64,000 bases of DNA, from the NCBI GenBank assembly GCA_037127315.1, contig JBBBDQ010000350.1, positions 2,446,501 through 2,510,500 of the forward strand, in the 5' to 3' direction. Positions 12,084 through 22,846 of this stretch are shown in pieces. The translations under genes and the position numbers were made by a program. This DNA is from Ascarosepion bandense. Taxonomy: Eukaryota > Mollusca > Cephalopoda > Sepiida > Sepiidae. Below the pieces are notes generated by a model. It was not told where the DNA came from and did not search any database. It saw nothing but the letters and a program-made list of their open reading frames with translations. Positions within the stretch are counted from its first letter, which is position 1. Every line of letters begins with the position of its first letter.

Positions 12084-12292
12084 TCTACCATTAGATGCCC
12101 GGTCCCAGGGAACAGTGTCCTGCAGCCATGCCATCCCATTGCACCACATGGATGGACCAGGTGCTTGTCACCCGGGCCAGGTCAACTGGCATTTGAGAGG
12201 ACTGGGGAATTTTTGTCCCTGTGCCCGTCTGTACGTAGTCGAGTGCCCACCTTAAAAAAAGACCTAGTGTCACATCTCACTCCAGTTGTGGA
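12084..12292 (+). other. GC-rich exon-like block
   Basis: 209 bases of much higher GC than the surroundings. It is preceded by a strong polypyrimidine acceptor (GCTTTTCTTCCAG) and followed by GTAAGG. One frame is open throughout (69 codons plus two bases), including PGPGQLAFERTGEFLSLC. I do not recognise the product. It may be a coding or lncRNA exon, or part of an unknown element. Confidence 0.4.
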
Positions 12293-12633
12293 GTAAGGTA
12301 AATATCACTAAAGCTACCATAATCAGTGATAATAATATCAAGTGCAAATATCACTGCTAACCAACTTTTTACACCCTAAGCTTCAAAATTTGTAGGGTAT
12401 AATTTTTGTAAAAATCTCTTGCAGTGCAAATAAAACTAATGCACCTTAATTTTCTAATTGTAAAACAGATGCTAGATTTTTAGAAATAATGGCTAAACAT
12501 GTAAAGCAAAACACCATCAGCAGACAAGCTCCTGCAAATAATACTACAAATACAAGTGTTGGGGAAGAATTGGAGAGGAGACATGGCCTTCTATATTAGA
12601 TGGCCGTTTCATGATGTACAGAAGGGACAGAAC

Positions 12634-13443
12634 TGAAGGCTATTTTTTTTTTATAACCATGTTGCCCCAAGCAAGGCATTTTACTGTCACTATTGAGCAG
12701 GGGATTACATAGGAGGAAAGTTATGAGAAAGAGTGACAAGTTACAGAGGGTGTTAGGAAGAGGGTAGGAGAAGGATGAGAACACTGATGAGAGTGGAATG
12801 GACAAAGAAAGGGGCATGAGAGAAAGTAAATGCAAGTTAGTGAGATAGGAGATGACTATTGATTTTACATTTGAATTCTTGAAGATTGTAGTTGTCGGGA
12901 AAGCAAGTAAATGAAAGGAAATTCCACAGGTGGGAAGTGTGAGAGAAGAAGCTGCTGGAGTAAAATTTGTGTCTACAATTTATTGGTTTCACAGTAAGAG
13001 TGTTGCAACCTAGTTGCTAATCTTGTGGCGCAAGTAAATTCGTGTATGGGAGGTACCAGTGAGCTAAGTTCATCTGAGCAAAAGCCATGAAAGTATTTGT
13101 AGAGACACAGGGAAGCCACATTGCACCGGTGAGAAAGTGACTGTATCTGAGCTGCAAAGTTGGGATTGATCACATCACATTACAGATTCTCCGTTGAATT
13201 TTGTCAAGGACCCCTAGGTGGATAGCAGGAGCACCCAACCAGATATGGCAGCAGTATTCAATGCACGGGCAGATAGTAGATTTGTATATGTGCAGGATTG
13301 TTTCAGATGGGAAAAACTTCCTGGTCCTGCACAGAGAATCGACCTTCTTAACAGTGAATTTAGCTACGGATTCTATAAAGTCATTCCACTTGAGGTCTAA
13401 ATGTTTCTTGATCCAAGGAGAGCAACGGGGTATTTTAGACTGA
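12634..13443 (-). mobile_element. LINE X fragment, inverted copy
   Basis: Minus-strand copy carrying the same SLSHRCNVASLCLYKYF motif (12973-13173) and the upstream segment to about 13443. With the copy at 11142-11990 it forms a large inverted pair around the GC-rich block. Confidence 0.75.
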
Positions 13444-13467
13444 GTTAGAGTTAACTACTCCATTGGA

Positions 13468-13770
13468 TGTGTGTTGTGACACAGTAGATATTGGCTCAGA
13501 ACAAGAAATTGGAGAGCTGTGTTCAAATTCCAGTTGAATTCGTTGCATTCACTTATGCACAAATACCTTTAAGAAAGGTATTAATCTGTTGTTTCTCCTT
13601 CCAGCTATGGGTTAAATAGCAGGACAGATTGGGTTCTGTAGCCTTGGTTGGCAACCAGTCTACTGCAGAAAACAATGGCAACCTACTGTGGGAAAGCCTT
13701 CTGCCTAACCATGTCTCTTTTGAGACATGATTGCCTAAGCATGTATCACATATGGCACTTAACTGACTTC
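13468..13770 (+). mobile_element. SINE A (tRNA-derived)
   Basis: tRNA-like head with an A-box-like stretch around ACACAGTAGATATTGG and a B-box-like TGTTCAAATTCC, then the family body (GGTTGGCAACCAGTCTAC) ending CACTTAACTGACTTC. Confidence 0.8.
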
Positions 13771-15520
13771 ATTGTTATTGGCTTAAGAAATTCAAAGAAA
13801 TTTTTCCTTACATTTGGAATATCATTTTTAATTGAAGTAAGTAAATATAAGATTTATTTATTTTATTTTCAGTTGCAATATTATTCTTTTTTTATGTAGA
13901 TTGTAAAAACAAACTTTTGGGTCTGTAATTCACTACGCAAAAATGGTATTTAAGAATCCTTGTTACTTTGAATTTTAAATTTCATATTTAACATTTTTAA
14001 ATTAAAGTTTAAGTATTTTCCTCTTTAGATTTGTTTAATATGTTTTAATTAAAGTTCATGAAGGTTCTTAAAAAAAAAAGCCATGGTGTTTTGCTTCTTC
14101 CATGAGGTTCAGATTTTCTAAGAGTGTGAAAATTTTCTTGCAGCTCAGTCATTTTTCTAAGGTCTTCTAAAGTTTTTAAAAAGCATAGTAAAAAAATTAG
14201 CTTAATATAGTCACTGACTCAACATTTTTCTGTTAAAAGTTTATTCAATATTCATGAAAATAAAAAGTAAACACTTACACTTCAAAAATTAATTCTCTTT
14301 TTTACACACTGTATATTTTCTTTTTGTTATTGAGTGAATTGTAATGATTTACTTATTAAAATTAAAGGAAAAATGACATTAATAAATAATGTTCCATAAA
14401 TTTAATATCTAGTTATTAACAAACATATGTCTTTTCAAAGACATTTTTGTACATTTGTTTTTATACTTCGAAATTTATTAAAAGTAAATTACCATTATTA
14501 TTTGACAAAGTTACTTTAATATTTTTCTCTAATCTTATTGTTATTCATAAAGAACAAATATATTCATAGAAAGATTTTTTTTATAAGTTGTGTTTTTGTG
14601 ACACATTATTTGTACTTACATATACTTAGATTCATTATAAACATCTAATGTTTTTATTACATGTGGCACACACACTTGAACAGACAAGTTTTTTCTTCTA
14701 CATTTAATATTCATCTCTTGCTTTATTACATGTGACACATATCTGACCAATGAAATCATACCTCAATCAACATACTGTCTCTTGGCTTTTTAAATCATTC
14801 ATCTTTAAAAAAAATCTCTCAAAAAGCTTGTTAAAATGAAACATGTTAAATTAAAGACACTTTTTCCTACTTGTTATTCACTTATTCTATTCACATTATA
14901 TATATATATACACACACACACTTCATATTATGTTTTGATTACTAGTGGGTATAACAGAATAACAAGCTTGAAATCAATGTTTTATAAGTAGACATATAAA
15001 AATGGTGTTTGAGAGTTAAAATTTAAGTAAACAGAAATAAAAAAAATAAAAAAAAACATGGCTTGTCAAAATCAACACTGGCCTTAGGAGGGTATGAACC
15101 TTGGACCTGAAATTGAAAGAAGGAAGTTAGAAGATAAGTTGATATCTGATAAAGTATAATTAATGTATGTATAATTAATGTATGTTCAAGTGCAGATATC
15201 CATGCTAACTGCCTTTTCAGCCAAAATGAGTTTGGTGTGTTGATAGGTGACATTTGGATAAGTTATTTTTTGTTTTTTTATGAACTCCATCTGGATAGTC
15301 ACAGTGCTTGTTTGAAAAGGATTAGTACAAGTTTTGAAAACTAATAAAAACAAATTAATTTGAAGCTGAAGACTAGAGAGAAACTAGATGTCCCTTGACA
15401 GTTGTCTGCAATTCTTAATAATTATTTTGGTTTTCTGGCAAAGAATCTTAGTCCAGCTAGAAAGGCATTTGGTTAATTTAAAGGAATATAGAGATAATGA
15501 AATGAAGTCTATAATCTGAT
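13771..15520. other. AT-rich non-coding stretch
   Basis: No exon or known element seen; TA/CA microsatellite near 14896-14921. Confidence 0.4.
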
Positions 15521-15525
15521 CTTAG

Positions 15526-15820
15526 GATATGCGTTGTGGTGCAATGGATAACGAGAAACCGGGAAGTTGAGTTCAAATTCCAGTTGAATTCTTTGTATTC
15601 ACTTACGTGCAAACACTCTTGAGAAAGGTATTTGTCTCTTCCTGTCCAGTTATGGGTCAAATAACAGGACTGATAGGGTTCTATAGCCTTGGTTGGCAAC
15701 CAGTCTACCACAGAAAGTAATGGCAACCTACTGCAGGATAATCTTCTGCCTAGTTAGTCATGTCTCTTTTGAGACATAATTGCCAAAGCGTATCATGTAT
15801 GGCACTTAACTGACTGACTG
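15526..15820 (+). mobile_element. SINE A (tRNA-derived)
   Basis: Head GCGTTGTGGTGCAATGGATA (A-box side) and GAGTTCAAATTCC (B box), body as in other copies, ending CACTTAACTGACTGACTG. Confidence 0.85.
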
Positions 15821-15856
15821 AATATAATAGTTGGAATCATTATTAAGGCTTCTACA

Positions 15857-15920
15857 GGTCATAAAGTGGGGGATCGGTTTTCTATTATTATGAAGTAATA
15901 AACTGATCCCCCACTAATTA
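15857..15920. mobile_element. Tiny TIR element (MITE-like), copy 2
   Basis: Inverted ends ATAAAGTGGGGGATC and GATCCCCCACT around a short AT loop; related to 11772-11853 and 63424-63504. Confidence 0.55.
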
Positions 15921-15939
15921 CTACTAAAATAATGTAATA

Positions 15940-16125
15940 CATCTCTTCCATCTCTAGCTATGAGTCAAATAACAGAACAGATTAGATTCTTTAGCCTTGG
16001 TTGGCAACCAGTTTACCACAGAAAGTAATGGCAACCTACTGCAGGATAATCTTCTGCCCAGTTAGTTATGTCACTTTTGAGACATGATCCCCTAAGCGTA
16101 TATCACGTATGGCACTTAACAGACT
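15940..16125 (+). mobile_element. SINE A fragment (3' part)
   Basis: Contains the body from CTAGCTATGAGTCAAATAAC to GGCACTTAACAGAC but lacks the tRNA-like head. Confidence 0.75.
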
Positions 16126-16340
16126 AAATCTGATCTTTTAACAGGATTATACGATCACATAGCTTCCAACAACTCACTTCCCTATCTTAAAAATATACTG
16201 TGTCCAATGTGTGTTCTCAATTACCTTGTTAGACTTTGAGAAATCATGATGAAATAAATGAAATGCTATCAGGAGAACTCCTGCAGATAATACAGAAAAC
16301 TAACAAAAGTACACAGAATGAGAAAAGATCAATACGTCTG

Positions 16341-16341
<1 letters not shown>

Positions 16342-16385
<44 letters not shown>
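16342..16385. repeat. (TA)n microsatellite
   Basis: Uninterrupted TA run next to a hairpin. Confidence 0.95.
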
Positions 16386-16388
<3 letters not shown>

Positions 16389-16470
16389 AGTAACCTAAAG
16401 AGCCAACAAACCTCCCAAGGTTTCACCTAACCCGGATCTTCAGGGAAGTTTGGCTCTTTAGGTTACTTTC
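16386..16470. repeat. Perfect-like hairpin next to (TA)n
   Basis: Arms GAAAGTAACCTAAAGAGCCA and its complement at the right end (TGGCTCTTTAGGTTACTTTC), about 28 bases, with a 26-base loop. Possibly a Penelope-like terminal fragment. Confidence 0.6.
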
Positions 16471-16656
16471 TTTGTTTGCTCTGCTTATGCATTGAGCGCT
16501 TTTTGTTTTAGGTTATTCGTCTCGGGTTTTTTCTTTGGGCTACGTACTTTGACTGATGGTCAAGTGCTTAGCTCTTTCTTTTTTTTATTACCATTTTTTT
16601 CCTTCCACATATATTCTCAGAAGGTTTTTCAAAACGTGTATAGTGATAAGTTTAAA

Positions 16657-16659
<3 letters not shown>

Positions 16660-16719
<60 letters not shown>
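16660..16719. repeat. (TA)n microsatellite
   Basis: TA run with one interruption. Confidence 0.95.
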
Positions 16720-16723
<4 letters not shown>

Positions 16724-17425
16724 GCAAATCATATTAAATTTTGTATACATGTTAGTCTGGACAATCAGGAATATATGTTCATACGTTTGTATTCAACAGA
16801 GGCATCTAAACAAATGTCACTTTTTCTAACTGGCATCAATGTGTAGTTCTTATTTGGGCTTGAATCAGTGAAGTAGTTGTTGCAATAGTAAATCTAATCT
16901 TGTAATCATTCATCAATGAAACATGTTTCTCTTTGTTGTAATCAGAAATCCCTTTTCAAAAATCTAAGTGTTGCTGATAAATAGTGTAAATTATCACATG
17001 CATGGCTTACTTTTTTTTCCAGGATAAATAATTATTGTGTAATATAAAATTATTGATAATTTTTACTATCCTCATGGTACTCATGATTCTTTGGGAGTTC
17101 CCATTCCTTTATTTCTTAGGATAAATTGTAACAATCGATATTATTTAAGAAGTCAGTAGAGAAATCTCTAGTGTTTGCCTAGTGAGAAGAAAAAGCAGTG
17201 AATTGCTTTCTTGTTCTGTTCCTTTTAAGTAAGGAGCATGAAATGGAAAAACAAAAGAGTGGGAAGTCAAACAGAGAACGGCAGAAGGAAGCAAGATTTT
17301 TGCCACCCGTCTAGCACACACTCAACATATTTTTGCCTAATGAAACACTTAGATGAAGATAACCATGTAGTTTCCGGCTTTCTCTTTTCCAATCTTTTCA
17401 CTCTTATCTTTTTTTTTTTTTTTTT
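16720..17425. other. Non-coding stretch
   Basis: Nothing recognisable apart from a long poly-T run at about 17409-17429. Confidence 0.4.
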
Positions 17426-17429
17426 TTTT

Positions 17430-17637
17430 CAATTGGAGTAGATAGACTAAACTATTGCCCGGTTCACACTCCACCCTATTGAACGTCTATTGAACAGGTG
17501 AAGCGGCTCATCCCTTGTTCCTTGTTTAGGATGTGGTCTTCAGCTTTCTCTTTTCCAATCTTTTCACTCCTACGTAACCCCCTGCGCTTCAGTGGCGTTA
17601 CCGCCTTGCTCGGGGTGATATGATTAAAAAAAAAATG
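17430..17637 (+). mobile_element. SINE B (tRNA-like head, LINE X tail)
   Basis: Head CAATTGGAGTAGATAGAC followed by a B-box-like CCGGTTCACACTCC. The 3' end (ACGTAACCCCCTGCGC...GCCTTGCTCGGGGTGATA) matches the LINE X 3' tail and ends in poly-A. Confidence 0.7.
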
Positions 17638-17670
17638 GATTCTCCTGATGGTTCATAACACAAAAAAATA

Positions 17671-17692
17671 AATATATATATATATATATATA
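17671..17692. repeat. (TA)n microsatellite
   Basis: Short TA run. Confidence 0.9.
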
Positions 17693-17800
17693 CATCTGAG
17701 TGAGTATAAAATGAGGAGAGAAAAAAGAAAAATTTTTTCCCTCCAAAACATTAATTTAAAACAGTGCTTGATATATGATGTATAGAGCTGTGAATATTTA

Positions 17801-18402
17801 TTATAAATTATGTTTTAGAACATGTACATAATTTCTTCTATATATGTCCTCTTCTCTACAATCATATGGCTGTTTCAGTGTTTGGACTCAAACACTTCAT
17901 CGGGAAAAATAAAGGTTTGGAATCATTCTCTGTTTATATTTGGTTTGTTGTTGTCGTTGGGGTTGGTTGGGGTTATTGGTAATTAAGTGAATATGTCTCT
18001 CATTTTGACTGTTAGATCAAAGTAATATACATGAATTAGGTCCACTAACAGCAGACATCAATCAATTAAACAATAGCCAACCATAAAAATGACCAATCAA
18101 CACACCGCCCTCTTAGAAATTCTAACCAAAAGATACACCCGACCGAATCAACAATTTCACACTTACACACCAGATTCTTCAAAAGTCTAGCGGTCAAAAC
18201 GAGAGACACATTCACTTAATTACCAATAACCCCAACCAACCCCCACGCCAACAACGAACCAAATATAAACAGAAAATGATTCCAAACCTTTATTTCTCCC
18301 GATGAAGTGTTTGAGTCTAAACACTGAAACCGCCATATGATTGTAGAGAAGAGGACATATATAGAAGAAATTATGTACATGTTCTAAAACATAATTTATA
18401 AT
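17801..18402. mobile_element. Large foldback with hammerhead-like cores, probable Penelope-like termini
   Basis: Arms 17801-18011 and 18192-18402 are reverse complements over about 210 bases with few mismatches. Each arm holds CCGATGA, then a 7-bp hairpin (AGTGTTT/AAACACT), then GAAAC, resembling a hammerhead-ribozyme core (consensus CUGANGA...GAAA) with one change. A (TA)n run follows directly at 18410. Confidence 0.55.
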
Positions 18403-18405
18403 AAT

Positions 18406-18409
<4 letters not shown>

Positions 18410-18442
<33 letters not shown>
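18410..18442. repeat. (TA)n microsatellite
   Basis: TA run abutting the foldback element. Confidence 0.95.
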
Positions 18443-18447
<5 letters not shown>

Positions 18448-19620
18448 ATATGGTAGAAATCTTTGACCTTCGGATTCAATTTATAACACATGGAGAAAAT
18501 ATTTGTTGAACAGAGTGGCCATATGAACAAGACATGGTAAATGAACAAATATGTGATAACAGTTTGTGGAGCTCTTAATATATTTATGTAATGCATGCAT
18601 TGAATACTTTCAGATTAATTGGATCAATCAATCAAGCTGAAACATTACGGTGTGGAGGTATGTGAACTTATCTGCATGTGAGTTCTTTTCTTTTCTTTTT
18701 TTCTTTTATTCTTTTGGAATTATATCTCAAATATAATTCTGTCTGGGAGTTTTCATTTTTTTTTTTTTTCATTTGGTTCTCCTCAAGTGTCTCTTCTGGA
18801 CTTTACTTTATATAAGCATATTTAATTCATTGCTTCTGAAGTTGCATTTGATAGACAGTCTTTTGAAGATAAAATTATTTCATTCATCATGGGGGGAGAA
18901 TATTTCTTCTTCGTTCTTGCCATGCTTTGACTCTTTTTTGTGGTCGGAATGCCTTGTACCTCAAGCTTTTCATTGTGCTAGGTACTTTCTCACATAGATT
19001 CTGATGACATCCGTACAGTCTCAATTCATTTCTGAAACTGCTTAGATTTTATTTTCCCCTCGTGGTCACCCCTCCCCTTTCATGCCACCATTTTGCCTTC
19101 TGACTGGCTGTTGTCATCCAATCAATGTTAGTCACAATTTTTGAAATTTTGTGTTCTGACCCATTAGTCTGCTTTAGCTGCTGATTGTTTCAATTACAGA
19201 CTATAATTAGCATGTCTGTCCATTGTTGCTAGGGGAGGTAAAGGGTGTGAGGATATAGAGGTGATGTTTCTCTATTAGCATCTGTCACATTTGCCACTGA
19301 ACAATTTGATTACAACTTTGTCAAGACACAACAAATATGAATTCTATAATTGCTCTTAAAATCCTACAGCAATTGATCCCTGAAAGCAGCTTCAATTCAA
19401 TTGCATAAAAGGTCAACCAAAAAAAAAAACCAATCATTAAATTAAAAAGGGTAAATTTTACTGAACTTTTAGCCTGCCAAGAATTGCCATTTGGAGGACA
19501 TGTTGAAACAGAAGAATCAGATCAATGTTTGGTTATATGTGAAACAGTAATGGAATACAAGGATTATTTAGATTTTATGAAGAATAATGCCAACTGGTAC
19601 TTTGTCAGTCATTTATGAGG
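18443..19620. other. Non-coding stretch
   Basis: No exon or known repeat seen. Confidence 0.4.
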
Positions 19621-19624
19621 AGCT

Positions 19625-19780
19625 TTTTTTAAGCAAATCTGGTGCCCCCTCCCTCTCTCTAAACCTGCAAATTACTTGTTCACCACTGCTGTAGCCTGGT
19701 ATTGAACTCACAACTCTAAGAGTCAAGTCAGGAACTAACCAAAATCTATATCCACTGGGCCATGTGTCCTTAAGGACTTA
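19625..19780 (-). mobile_element. SINE C (tRNA-derived)
   Basis: On the minus strand: CATGGCCCAGTGGATATAG (A box) and GAGTTCAATACCAGGC (B box), followed by CTACAGCAGTGGTGAACAAG. Related to 23580-23735 and 23877-24000. Confidence 0.65.
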
Positions 19781-20043
19781 CAATCTGTTGTTAACTGGGT
19801 GAAGGAATGATTCGTTAATTTTAATGCCTTTAAAACTAATTGTCTGAGTGAACTATTTTTGCCTTCCATCAGCATGGCTGATGCTAACCTCCATTAGTGA
19901 GACTCATTGCACCTTCTTAGGCTAATGTTTTTAGCTAACATGGAAAAGTTATATTGAATCAATTGCTAGGTCTGTTGTTAGTGAACCAAATTTCCTCTAT
20001 CTTGCCAGACAATTTTTCTTGCCCGAATCTATCTTACATATTT

Positions 20044-20560
20044 ATAATTATTTTTCCATACCTTGAATATTGCTGCTACATCTAGTCTGGTGTTTATATT
20101 TAGAGCTTCTTGATAAAATACAAAGAATTATCTGCAATGTTATTAGTCCTGACCTAGCATCTCAGCTTCAGTTACTTTCCCACTGCTACAATGCAGTTTC
20201 ACTATGCCTTTTTTATAAATATTTTCATGGTAACTGTTCTAATGAGTTTCCCTCTATGTTCACTAGACTTTATGAATTTAAGTGCAGTACTAGATTGGCA
20301 GCAAGGTCTCATTTTACAGTTGAAACAGCTAGATGTAATCATAAGTTCTATGTAAACATTTTCTTTTCTCACATTTCTTGCTTGTAGAATTCTCTTCTGA
20401 TTACTTGCTTTCTGACATTGCATTTAAATCATTATCTTGTCTTTTCTTAATTCCTATTTTTTTGTTGTTCTCTCCTTAATGTTTTTTTCTCATTTTCTCG
20501 CACTCAGTAATCCTTTGTGGCTTTATTGCTTACTTGTGGTGAAATGATTAAAAAAAATTT
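20044..20560 (+). mobile_element. LINE X fragment
   Basis: Encodes a decayed version of the family C-terminus (QLLSHCYNAVSLCLFYKYFH, 20070-20387) and ends with the GTGAAATGATT poly-A tail. Confidence 0.75.
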
Positions 20561-20835
20561 TCTTTTTAAATACTGCTTCAAAAATTTGTAAATTTTCTTT
20601 TAAACAGAATTTCAACTTTTTTCTTAAAGTAGACAACTCGAATAGTACTTCTAGATGAAGTCATTAGAAGGCAATTTCCAAACTTACTCAAAACAAGTTG
20701 GAATTATTCATCTAAAAAAGTATTCATTTTGTCTGACAAAATTACTGTATTTTCTGAGCATATTAAAAAATAAAATTCAAAGGAGTGGATTGCTTTGGAA
20801 TTAGCACAGGCAAGCAAATTCGTTGTAATCCAAGA

Positions 20836-20847
20836 TTTTCCATTTAA
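20836..20847. repeat. Left target-site duplication of composite SINE
   Basis: TTTTCCATTTAA is repeated exactly at 21275-21286. Confidence 0.85.
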
Positions 20848-21274
20848 TTGTTTGTTTGTTTTTGCGGCTTAACGACCTATCAATCCTTATGGGATCATTT
20901 AAGGTCATAACCAATGATTTTGGGTAAGGTTATTTTATTTTTACAACATCTTTCTTTTCACGATTCATTGGGATTTGTTTTTTTTAAGAGCATTCCCTCG
21001 TTATTTAACCCATAACTGGAGGGAATGGATGGATTAATGCTTTTCCCAAGGGTACTAGTGCTAAAGTGAATGCAGGGTATTCAACTGGAATTCGAACTCG
21101 GCTCACCAATTTTTCTTTCCGAGCTGATATCCACTGCACCACAACGCACACTATACGCTTACAGCACCTGGTATTCCCAAGCGGTCACCCATCTAAGTAC
21201 TGACCAGACTCAACGTTGCTTAACTTCAGTGATCGAGCGAGAACCGGTGTATTCAATGTGATAGACCATAAGCC
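20848..21274 (-). mobile_element. Composite SINE: 5S rRNA head plus tRNA-like SINE A
   Basis: On the minus strand, a near-full-length 5S rRNA (about 21274-21157; TTAAGCAACGTTGAGTCTGG and GGGTGACCGCTTGGGAATAC are recognisable) is followed at once by a SINE A head (TGTGGTGCAGTGGATATC, GAGTTCGAATTCC), body and a CAAACAAACAA tail. The exact 12-base duplication encloses both parts, so they inserted as one unit. Confidence 0.85.
21157..21274 (-). rRNA. 5S rRNA-derived head of a SINE (not a functional 5S gene)
   Basis: Covers nearly the whole 5S with about 10-15% substitutions. It lies inside the duplication-bounded composite SINE, so it is a retroposed domain. Its internal promoter region (A box, intermediate element, C box) is largely kept and could drive Pol III transcription. 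Confidence 0.75.
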
Positions 21275-21286
21275 TTTTCCATTTAA

Positions 21287-22586
21287 AGTTCTATTGTTGG
21301 TTTTTGAAACCCTATTGAGTGGCTCTTCATGAGGTTGATAACTTCAAAAAACAAACAATTGGTTAATATCAAGAAGTATGAGGAATTTTTCTGTCAAGTT
21401 CTGGACAGTATTGCTGAACCACCAGAGAAGTGTGGTTGACAAGAACCAGAAACTGTTTTAAGAACTTCATCTAACCAGATTTTGAATAATTGAACAAATA
21501 TTTAAAACAATTGGAGAATTCAGATTTGTTGAATTCAAAGCTTTTCAATGGAAGTATTTTCATCTTTGGATATCCATAAAAACTATTGGAATTGGGTGGA
21601 TTAAAAAGCTACAGATTTTGCAAAGCAAATCTCAAGCATCCAAAAATTTGAAGATATAATATGAGAATTTGAACTAAACCAGACTCTGGCTAAAGGAACT
21701 AAATTACTACAATTGATTCTGACCATACCTGAGAAGTAACTAAATTACTAAAACAGATCCTGATCATACCTGCTTCCTGTGAGAGACCGCGTTCTTCATT
21801 AAAACAATGAAATAATTATATGAGGTGCTGTCAAAGTGAAGAGAGATCGAGTAACTTAGTTTTCATTTCCATGAATGAACACCTTTTGAAGAAGATGAAG
21901 GCAGAATATGATGCTGATACAGTTAATAGCAATGAAGATGAATTTGTATAAAAAAAGAATTGAACAGGTTTACAAATAGATTTTAATTATCTCATAAGAA
22001 CCAATAATGATCATCATGGCAGGTCTGTTAAGAGAGTAATAGTTACTGCCGCCATTTAGCCGGGCTTGGTTGAATTTCTTCACTTTGACATTCAGAGCAC
22101 TGGGCAAAAATCACATCATGTCTGTGCGGGTCAACCAGCCACATGATGCTTTGTTTTAATTACCCAGTCCATACAAGTTCCGAGTCAGCTGTTCACTGCC
22201 GGTCAAACGCCCGCCCCCCACCATGTCAAGATGTTACGGAGAGGCAGGTATCAAGTCCAAAGTGCAGCCTGTTGATAGCAGTGCATTTTCTCATATTAGA
22301 ATTAGTACCTGCCACTTTCACAGACGAAGGAAAGTCAAATAGTTTTCCAGGGATACGAGTATAAAGCCCCAATTGGTGTCCAAGAAGCCAATAAATGACA
22401 TTATTGTAGATAATTAAGCCTAGTATGACAAAAGGATACAACTATGGAGTGCCTAGTGAAAAGAAACCTCACGAGAAAAGTTTGCTAAACACCGTTCTAA
22501 GGAAAGGTAGAACAAGTATAGATAAAAATAAAAAACAACCAAAAATTTTTTTATAAAAGTTTTAATAATTTTTCAATTAAAAAATA
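21287..22586. other. Region 3' of the PNGase F-like gene
   Basis: Holds its 3' UTR on the minus strand, whose end I could not place. Nothing else is recognised. Confidence 0.4.
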
Positions 22587-22846
22587 TTAATGTTTCTTAT
22601 AAAACACTAAATAGGAATACAAAGAAATGATACCTGGATTTTTTTGTGGGTGAGGATCTGTGTGATTGAACAAACCAAAATATTTAATTGTGTTGGTTTT
22701 AGTCCTGTCAATGTCTTTGGAAATATCGATCACCCATGGATTTACCTGTTGACCATCACACCACCCATCACGTCCATACAACCAGGTACCATGCTCATTT
22801 GGAACCACCCCTTCTGGAACTCGCTCAGCACAGCCTAAAGAAGTAC
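22587..22846 (-). CDS. Exon 11: terminal exon with Arg248 equivalent and stop
   Basis: Codes for residues 632-717 and ends with TAA at 22587-22589. The acceptor reads ATCTCCTCCTGCAG|. GTWLYGRDGWCDG aligns with GNWAPDRAGWCPG of PNGase F, so R657 matches Arg248, and C637 and C661 match the third disulfide. The final strand IISLYSYLVFY closes the jelly-roll domain. A GT at 22633-22632 could mimic a donor, but reading through it gives the expected last strand and a stop. Confidence 0.92.

Noticed and set aside
15023..15253. Extra downstream exon of the PNGase F-like gene (acceptor near 15112, minus)
   Set aside because: It would add only seven residues before a stop and is not needed once exon 11 is complete.
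16236..16719. Proteins rich in YIYIYI (also at 37487-37835, 41586-41846, 42060-42572 and 49750-49932)
   Set aside because: They are translations of (TA)n microsatellites.
21157..21274. Functional 5S rRNA gene
   Set aside because: It is enclosed with a SINE by a target-site duplication and carries many substitutions.
22632..22634. GT splice donor after NPG in exon 11
   Set aside because: Reading through gives the last beta strand (IISLYSYLVFY) and a stop, as expected of the family end; no further exon is needed.
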